A stretch of 64,000 bases of DNA from Vesta saturnalis (Eukaryota > Arthropoda > Insecta > Coleoptera > Lampyridae): assembly GCA_036346205.1 (NCBI GenBank), contig JARFJB010001987.1, positions 2,521,001 through 2,585,000 of the forward strand, read 5' to 3'. This document shows, piece by piece, positions 57,520 through 64,000 of this stretch. The translations under genes and the position numbers were made by a program. Under the pieces are notes generated by a model. It saw only the letters and a program-made list of their open reading frames with translations. It was not told where the DNA came from and made no database searches. The first letter of the stretch is position 1. Each line of letters begins with the position of its first letter.

Positions 57520-58295
57520 CAAGTTAAGCAAAGAAGCTCAGTGTTGCCTTATGTCCGCCAAAAAAGATCGATCATTTCCTGTTGTAAGTATGAATGGCTC
57601 AATTCTTAAGTTTTCAGACTCTATTACTCTGTTGGGTATGACTGTATCTTCAAATCTCTCATGGGTTGACCATCTTCTGTCAGCTACCAAAACAGCTGCT
57701 CGTAAAATAGGCTTTTGTACAGATCTAAGCAGTACTTTACCTCTCGACAACTCCTTCTATTGTATAAGGCCCAAATTGGCCTCATCTGAATATAATTCTC
57801 ACCTTTGTTAGTGCAATACGCTCTCGATATCGTTGATCGTATTCAAAAGAGAGCGATTAGGCTTATAAATGACCCGTCTTTAACTTCTCACATACAGTCC
57901 CTTGAGCATAGAAGGATGGTTTCAGTTCTTTCTTTGTATTATCGTTATTACAACGGCTATTGTGCTGGTGAATTATATTCTTTGATACCATCTCGGGCTA
58001 TCTTTGCGAAAAACACTCGGTTCGCTCATTTACATCATCAGTATGCAGTACAAACCTCCACTTGTCGTACCAAACGGGCGCAATCCACATTTTTCTACAC
58101 GGCTTCTAAACTCTGGAATGATCTCCCTAGTTTCTGCTTTCCTCTCACTTATGATATGAAAAAATTTAAGGTAGCTGTTCATAGGCATCTATTGGCAATT
58201 CATTATCCCTCTATCCATCCTCCTAAGTGTTCCTGAGTGCTTTAGCACGATAGGCCTTATTTAGCCTGTTCAGGTCCACAATCATAAAAAAAAAA
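57520..58295 (+). mobile_element. 5'-truncated LINE fragment nested in R1-like ORF2
   Basis: Ends with an A run (about 58287-58296). Coding parts are 57522-57811 (AQCCLMSAKKDRSF, ITLLGMTVSSNLSWVDHLL) and 57805-58236 (DIVDRIQKRAIRLINDPSLT, LEHRRMVSVLSLYYRYYNGY and FFYTASKLWNDLPSFCFPLT). These are the C-terminal blocks of insect LINE proteins ('LLDR.Q.RA..LI', 'LEHRR....L.L.YRYY.G', 'F.RTA.LWN.LPS..FP..Y....FK..VHR'). The fragment separates R1-like parts at about 57515 and 58300. The exact clade is not settled. No clear target duplication was found. Confidence 0.75.
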
Positions 58296-58299
58296 TATA

Positions 58300-60120
58300 T
58301 ATAATCAAAAAGTTATTTCCAACAGATGTAACTTTTAAATGGCACCCAATGGATCTCAATACCGAAGAAATTGAAATAGTAACTCCCGAAGAACTGAGAA
58401 CAGTAGCAAACAAAATTAATACCAAAAAAGTCGGGGACTGGATAATATTCCGCCTTTAATTACCAAATCAGTCCTACAATGGCACGCAGAATCCTTTGCA
58501 AAAATGTTTAATGATCATTTAAAACATGGACAGTTTCAGGCACATGGAAAGTTTGTAGGGTTGCATTGATAGAAAAGCCGAGCAAACCGGATTGTGCCCC
58601 TGCATACAGACCGATATGTCTCATAAATGGACTAGGAAAAGCTTATGAAAGGATTATATGTGAAAGAATCACGAAAGAGCTAGAACAAAAAAAAAGGACT
58701 GCATAAACATCAGTATGGGTTCAGGAAAGGATGCATTAGCAAAGGTGAAAGAACTAGCCGAAGCCTCCCTAAAAGCCTCGTATCAGTACCAAGACCTATG
58801 CTTGTTAGTGACGGTCGATGTTAAAAAGGCCTTCAACTCGACACCCTGGCCCGGCATCATAACTGCACTTAAGAGAAAGGCAATTAGCAGCTACCTGATC
58901 AATGCAATACAAGCATACCTTAAAAACAGTAGGATCATTTTAGACGATAATAAAAAAATGCAAATAAATAGAGGAGTTCCACAAGGATCGATTCTGGGAC
59001 CACTGCTGTGGAATATATACTATGATGACATCTTGGATCTAGACGTGTCGCAGAATGTTACTTTGATCGGCTACGCTGATAATTTAGCGATAGTAGCCTC
59101 AGCAAGAACTTTAGAAAAGCTAACGCTGATAACCAACACTACCCTAGAATTAATAAGAGACTAGCTGAAAAATCACAGGCTGGATATCGCTGCGGAAAAA
59201 ACGGAAGCTGTGTTTCTGTGGAAAAGAAGAAACACCAAACAAATAAAACTGTAAATAGACGGAAAAATGATTGAAAACTCCAAGTGCGTAAAATACCTAG
59301 GCATGACCTTCGATGAAAAAGTGAGGATGGCAGAGCACGTTAAGACAGTAACCACGAAAGCTGAAAAAATAGCGACGAGCATGCATCGGATAATGCCAAA
59401 TATAAACAGTCCCGGCCGCTGCAAGAGAAAACTCTTGGCATCAACAGTCGAGTCAGTAATCTTATATTGGTCGAATATATGGTCCAAGGTGTTACGGTAT
59501 CAAACATACGTGAACCTAATTCAAAAAACGCAAAGAAGGGTAACGATAAGGGTCACGGCAGCATATCGATCGATCTCGGCCGACGCTGCATTACTGATAG
59601 GAGACTTAATTCCGTTGAACTTATTAATACAGGAACGTGACGAAATATATAACAATGAAGGCGTTGATAGGAAACAACTTAGGGCAGCAACCATGTGTAA
59701 ATGGAACCCACTATGGACTCATAGTAAAAAGGCGGGATGGACCAGACAATTGATTCCAGAAGTCAACAAGTGGCTCAGTAGGAAACACGGCCAGACCAAT
59801 TAATGGCTTACGCAATTCCTGTCAGGCCTTGGTGCATTTAGGCACTACCTCGTTAAATTTAAAAGAGCAAGCGATAACTTATGTAAATACTGTATGGAAG
59901 TGGACACAGCTGAACACACGGTACTTATTTGCCCGCGCTGGCAACATATCAGAAAGAAAACAGTAAACGAAATTGACACAGAATTACAAAAGGAAAACAT
60001 TATAGATAAAATGCTCGAAAAAGAAGAATGGTGGGATAAGATCAGCGCCATGATTAAAGAAATAATGTCCAAAAAAGATAGAGAGGAGAGAAGAGAGGTT
60101 CAAACACAGCTAAACACATA
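58300..60120 (+). pseudogene. R1-like ORF2, RT and C-terminal part
   Basis: Starts LFPTDVTFKWHPMDLN. The RT core (58715-59164) has LLVTVDVKKAFNSTPW (motif A, Asp present), NRGVPQGSILGPLLWNIYYD (motif B) and GYADNLAIVAS, where the catalytic YADD is YADN. The part after it, 59267-59803, has SKCVKYLGMTFDEKVRMAEH and ASTVESVILYWSNIWSK. The R1-type C-terminus near 59890-60120 has CKYCMEVDTAEHTVLICPRW, a C-C-H-C zinc-knuckle-like block. Stops near 58440, 59164 and 59800 break the frame. RT copies the element RNA at the nicked target. Confidence 0.85.
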
Positions 60121-60357
60121 AGATAAATAGCAGAAGAGTGTATAGGCTACTGGAAATTACTACTGATCCAGTGCCTTTCCATCGATAACATCCCGTGGTC
60201 AACTTGAAGCATGCCGCTGGTGATTCCAAGTTGCCATACTCTGAGGAAGAGGGGAGGGGTTTTAGTGGGTATGATCACTTAAGAGAGTGAGAGAATCCCA
60301 CATACCCCCACAGAATGTGGAAACCCATAAAAGGTTTCCCCTCCTCTAAAAAAAAAA
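60121..60357 (+). other. R1-like 3' untranslated region and A tail
   Basis: Contains GGGGTTTTAGTGGGTATGAT and a CCCACATACCCCCAC stretch, then an A run ending at 60357. The second copy of the 11-bp target duplication follows. Confidence 0.75.
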
Positions 60358-60368
60358 GATAAGGTAAA

Positions 60369-60607
60369 TTCGGGAAAGTGAGAGGGCCTACGACTCAAAC
60401 AAATTCAAAATGCAACAGTACTTAGTTTGTCGTGCGCCATTATGCTCAAGGCTTTTCAAAAATAAGACCCCAAATAAAAACAATAATAAAATAAGGAAGT
60501 TACCGCAGTCACAATTAGGTAATTGGCAAGTTGGGCTTATATTTAGTTCTAGCAATAAACAGTAATTAAATAATGTAAGCATTTAATACGACACGATCAA
60601 AAATAGC
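60369..60607. other. Spacer, nothing recognised
   Basis: Short non-coding stretch between the R1-like and Tc1-like elements. Confidence 0.6.
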
Positions 60608-62083
60608 TGACACTGCCGCATGACGTTAGTAACCAATTTACCGTACCTCACATCATAATACACCTTTGGTAAACAATAAACATAACCTCTAATAGTCCTC
60701 CTCTTTCGTCTGCTAATTGTTTTTTCTACGATTATTTTCCATTTTTTCTCACTTTTTACAAAACACTCTTTTTCAAGACCACCAGTCTTTATCAAATAAT
60801 TACAAGGTAGGTAAATTACATTTTAAACAACAAATTCATATTTTATGATTTCAGAGTGTAATATTATTCCTTTTTCTCTAGGAGAAAATAAATTTCTTTT
60901 GCAATCCTATTTCTTACGAAGATGGAACTTGGGTATATTCAACTCGTTTATGTATAGAAGAATTTCGAGAAACGTATCCTGTCAATGATGCCGATTACGA
61001 TATTATACGCTGCTGTATTTATTGTGTAATTGAGTGGTTTAATAATTGTGGAAAATCACCTTGTCGCCCAACACTTGCTAATGAGGAGGTTGTAAAAGAT
61101 GTTCGTGGTCGTCATTGTTGCTTGTGGCTTGTTATATGGAACATGTCACGCAATTGTCAAATTGTCAAATTACATTTCTGTACGCACAAAATAAGAACTT
61201 CATCATCCCGACATTCAAAAGCGTATAAGTTATTGCAATTGGTTCAATGCACATCTACGAGACCTCAAGTTGTTGGACAAACGTTATTTCTCGTATGAGG
61301 CATGGTTTCTTTTAAGTAGCTACGTCAATTCTCAAAACAATCTTACTTTTAGTGCAGATAACCCGCATGTCTATCAGGAAGCTCCGTTCCATCCACTTAA
61401 AGTAGGACTGTGGGTAGCGATGCTGAGGAGGCGAATTGTTGGATCAATATTCTTTAATGGCACTGTTAATGTTGCATGTTATAGTGCTATGTTATAAGTT
61501 TTTATTTATCAACTTCATTGACGAATTGCATGAGGATTTATTTCAGCACGACAATGCAACTGCGTATACAGCTTCAGAAACAACAACACTTGTACAGCAG
61601 TACTTTGATAATCGAATTATTGGAAGAAACCTTTGGCCTCCAACATCACCGGATCTAACGCTTTTGGATTATTTTTATTTGATCATCTAAAGAATGTTAT
61701 TTATAGAAACCGTTTGCATACACTTGCCGAATTACGTGGAGCCATAAAATCGGCTGTACACAACATAACGCAATTGGATACAGTTTTTGAAAGCATGAAA
61801 AGGAGAGTGGATGTCTGTCTCGATAATGGTGGTGATCACTTTGAACACTTATAATATGCAACTGATATCTGTTACCTAGTACACAATTGATAAAAGAAAC
61901 GTCATGACGTTTCAGTTACCAAATTGTTTCTTTGTGTAATGTCGAATGAATTTAGTAGCATTTAAATATTAAAAGGCATGTTAATTTTATTTAATATTAT
62001 AAATAGGTTATGTTTATATTGTTTAGGTATTTAGAGGCGGAAAATGGTGACTAACGTCATGTTTCATAAGAGCGGCTGTGTCA
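60608..62083 (+). mobile_element. Tc1/mariner-like transposon, inactive
   Basis: The left end TGACACTGCCGC...ATGACGTTAGT (60608-60630) is mirrored at the right (62050-62083) as TGACACAGCCGC...ATGACGTTAGT in reverse complement, with an extra 11 bp between the blocks. Length is about 1.48 kb. A broken transposase lies on the + strand. Confidence 0.78.
60925..61854 (+). pseudogene. Tc1/mariner-like transposase, broken
   Basis: The N-terminal part near 60930-61110 gives STRLCIEEFRETYPVNDADY and VIEWFNNCGKSPCRPTLANE, an HTH-like region. The catalytic part has FSYEAWFLLSSYVNSQNNLT F at 61288-61350, where the family has SDE, so the first Asp is Tyr. HVYQEAPFHPLKVGLWVAML RRRIVGSIFF follows at 61366-61455. 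DLFQHDNATAYTASETT at about 61534-61585 keeps the second Asp. LWPPTSPDLTLLDYF at about 61630-61675 keeps the third acidic position. The end is RVDVCLDNGGDHFEHL with a stop at 61852. Frames change near 61260, 61490 and 61690. It belongs to the same broad family as the gene at 4601-5600. Confidence 0.83.
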
Positions 62084-62119
62084 ATGAATATTGATATCCC
62101 TGAATAATACAGTGTCCCA

Positions 62120-62250
62120 TAATATGTTGACATGGTATCACCAAATTACAAACATTAACAAGGTAACTAGAGAATTAACATTAAATCACTGTTGCAAAAG
62201 TTTCAGTTATTGAAAATAGACATCCAGGTATCGTACATTTCATATCCATA
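62120..62250 (+). repeat. Inverted repeat flanking Penelope fragment, left
   Basis: Pairs with 63012-63145 in reverse complement; the best block is AAAATAGACATCCAGGTAT. Confidence 0.85.
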
Positions 62251-62307
62251 GCTTCTCGGATCTTGCTTGTATACCAATTCATATCGTTAGTCAGAATTCG
62301 TGTATTT

Positions 62308-63060
62308 TCAAATTTTATATTTTGCAGAGTTGTTTAAGATGTGTTGAGCAATTGCTGATTTAGTAGGATGAAGTAAACATAAGTGCCTTTGGTGTTCTGT
62401 TAACCCGGTGTTAATGCTTCTTCCAGTTTCACCAATGCAGACTTTACCAGAAGAGCATGGTACTTCGTAAACGCCACATATATGTAACAGTATTTGGTCT
62501 TTAGCAGAACCTAGAAAAATTTGGATTTTAATATTGCTTTTGTAAGCTACTTTCATATTAAGCTTTTGTAATATTTTACAAATTTTATTCATTTCGTTTG
62601 CAAGAGAAGGTAAAATGGTAAACTTGTTTGAAGTTGTAAATGTATCATCCGTAGGTGTCGTTTGTCTCGGTTGAAATGACTCTTTAATTTGCTATTTGTT
62701 AAAGACGTTATTTCTGAAGACTTTTTCAAGATGGTTGGTAGTTTATCTAGATGACAAATCTTTGTAGCACTGTTGTACAAGGTTCGTATCGTACTAAACT
62801 ATTGTGCTAGATGATGGTGTGATGAAGTATTAATATAATGATGTGTATGAATTGGTTTACGATAAACGGAATGTGATCAATTTGGTTTTCTTTCAATTAG
62901 AACATGAGGGAAAGGAAGACTACATCTTTTTCTTTTGCTATTTTAAATTGAATGTTTGTATGTGGATTATGTAAATTCTGAAACAACCTAACAATTTGTA
63001 CAGATATAATGGATATGAACTGCCCAATACCTGGATGTCTATTTTCAAGAACTGAAACTT
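62308..63060 (-). pseudogene. Penelope-like RT end and GIY-YIG endonuclease
   Basis: From 63060 down on the minus strand: HNPHTNIQFKIAKEKDVVFL (the Penelope '...F...E....LPFLD' region), a broken YRKP...H.H-like stretch, then a frame at 62780-62589. The open frame 62592-62308 reads MNKICKILQKLNMKVAYKS, FLGSAKDQ, ICGVYEVPCSSGKVCIGETG RS, then TEHQRHLCLLHPTKSAIAQH. GVYEVPC...KVCIGETGRS is the GIY-YIG motif of Penelope elements ('GVY.IPC.CGKVYIG.TGRS'), here with Cys in place of the expected Tyr. This nuclease nicks DNA for insertion. Upstream breaks show a dead copy. Confidence 0.83.
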
Positions 63061-63145
63061 TTACAACAGTGATTTAATTTTAATTCTCTAGATAGCTTGT
63101 CAATATTTGTCATTTTGATGTTACCTTGTCAACATTTGTCAGTTT
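63012..63145 (-). repeat. Inverted repeat flanking Penelope fragment, right
   Basis: Partner of 62120-62250. It overlaps the upstream end of the coding remnant. Confidence 0.85.
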
Positions 63146-64000
63146 CATATTACGCATAACGAAAGAGAAAGTATCTGCCTGAAAGACTGCGTTTAAGTAA
63201 ATAGAAATTGACAACATTTTTCCCAAATAGTGTAATTCAATATGTCGAATGGTGAAAGTTACAACTCTTTAACAAATACATATTGAGAAATACACAAATC
63301 CATACATTAAATAATATCAAAAGAAATGAAGAGGTACTGCTATAAAAAAAAAGATAGTAGCCACCTATCGACTTATGAAATTAAAGGCAACAAAAATATA
63401 TCCAAGGTTGGACTTAATAAGAAAATGTAAACAATTACAGTATGCGTAACACCATCAAAATACTTGAACTGCACTATAATAATATTGCAAACAATCGACA
63501 ATACAGTATTTGTTACTAAAACATCAAATAAATCATGAATCGTTAAGCTAAGTGTAATAAATAAACATCATATAATAATTGTAGCTAACGATAACTCATT
63601 TAATGAAGAGACGATATTTGTTACCACGTAATAAACGACAGACAAATACTAAAATACAAAAAAGCAAATTCTAATCAAGTTTATGACAAAAGACAAATAA
63701 AATGTAGGGGCCCAATCTTTGCATTCCCCTTAAAGCCGTTACAATACTGTGATTGAGAGACTCAGCACAATCTGGTAGTATAAACCAGCAGTTAGCAAAA
63801 GTAATTATGGCATTTTGAGTGCGTGATCAAACAACTTACTTGCACTAGACGAGTATAAATATTAAGCATAAACCTTTTTAGTAGTAATAATAATGGCCAT
63901 GAATTTTTTAAAATAAAAAACCTTAACATTTCTAAAAAGAGTTAGAAGAGGAGAGCCGGAAGAGAAAACCTTAATTAGCACATATACAAAGGACAGAGAC
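63146..64000. other. Unassigned AT-rich sequence
   Basis: No open frame, repeat or element end recognised to the end of the window. Confidence 0.6.

Larger units (their letters stand above)
55518..60357 (+). mobile_element. R1-clade-like non-LTR retrotransposon with target duplication
   Basis: GATAAGGTAAA occurs at 55507-55517 and again at 60358-60368, directly after the A-rich tail, giving an 11-bp target duplication. Between them lie ORF1 (zinc knuckles), an APE-type endonuclease, RT and a 3' region with GGTTTTAGTGGGTATG. ORF1 is short for R1 elements, so the 5' end is probably truncated. A second LINE fragment is inserted at about 57520-58290. Confidence 0.88.
62120..63145 (-). mobile_element. 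Penelope-like element fragment with inverted ends
   Basis: A GIY-YIG-bearing coding remnant on the minus strand is bracketed by inverted repeats. 62120-62250 and 63012-63145 mirror each other (CATCCAGGTAT, AAAAGTTTCAGTT, GAGAATTAA.ATTAAATCACTGTTG blocks). Inverted terminal arrangements are known from Penelope elements. Confidence 0.75.

Noticed and set aside
1..64000. tRNA, rRNA, CRISPR arrays or bacterial-type operons
   Set aside because: None seen; short dispersed repeats here are transposon ends or microsatellites, not regularly spaced arrays.

Overview
This looks like AT-rich eukaryotic DNA, most likely from an insect. It carries BEL/Pao, Ty3/gypsy, R1-like, Penelope, piggyBac, Mutator-like, Harbinger-like and Tc1/mariner-like element remains together, plus two candidate introns of only 50-52 bp. 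I see no convincing host protein gene, rRNA, tRNA or CRISPR array. Almost everything recognisable is mobile-element sequence in various stages of decay, and much of it is nested. The species is inference only.

Layout. 1-3.96 kb: decayed BEL/Pao retrotransposon (protease, RT, RNase H, integrase, all +). 4.05-5.8 kb: dead Tc1/mariner-like element. 5.8-11.3 kb: mostly unassigned, with a possible core promoter near 6.95 kb and a GC-richer island at 9.95-11.1 kb. 11.3-20.7 kb: a long-TIR miniature element, Penelope endonuclease scraps and a gypsy-type LTR element; a block of about 3.6 kb is present twice in tandem. 20.7-22.8 kb: Penelope RT/GIY-YIG relics (-). 22.8-26.2 kb: Tc1/mariner-like element with TIRs of about 0.6 kb and a TA target duplication. 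26.4-31.0 kb: a palindrome with arms of about 2 kb. 31-33.4 kb: mostly unassigned, with one LINE tail. 33.4-39.5 kb: gypsy relic (-), its RT split by a 3.0-kb LTR-like insertion. 39.7-42.3 kb: nearly intact Mutator-like element. 42.3-46.6 kb: LTR-like noncoding sequence. 46.6-54.4 kb: piggyBac (TTAA at both ends) containing a Harbinger/ISL2EU-like element that itself contains a 2.6-kb solo LTR. 55.5-60.4 kb: R1-like LINE with an 11-bp target duplication, interrupted by a second LINE fragment. 60.6-62.1 kb: another dead Tc1-like element. 62.1-63.1 kb: Penelope relic with inverted terminal repeats.

Most notable is the palindrome. Its right arm contains two short GT...AG segments (52 and 50 bp) that are missing exactly, base for base at the junctions, from the left arm. 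The simplest reading is that one arm derives from spliced RNA and the other from unspliced DNA. Also notable are two LTR insertions whose removal, leaving one target-site copy, restores the surrounding reading frames; these give a clear order of nesting.
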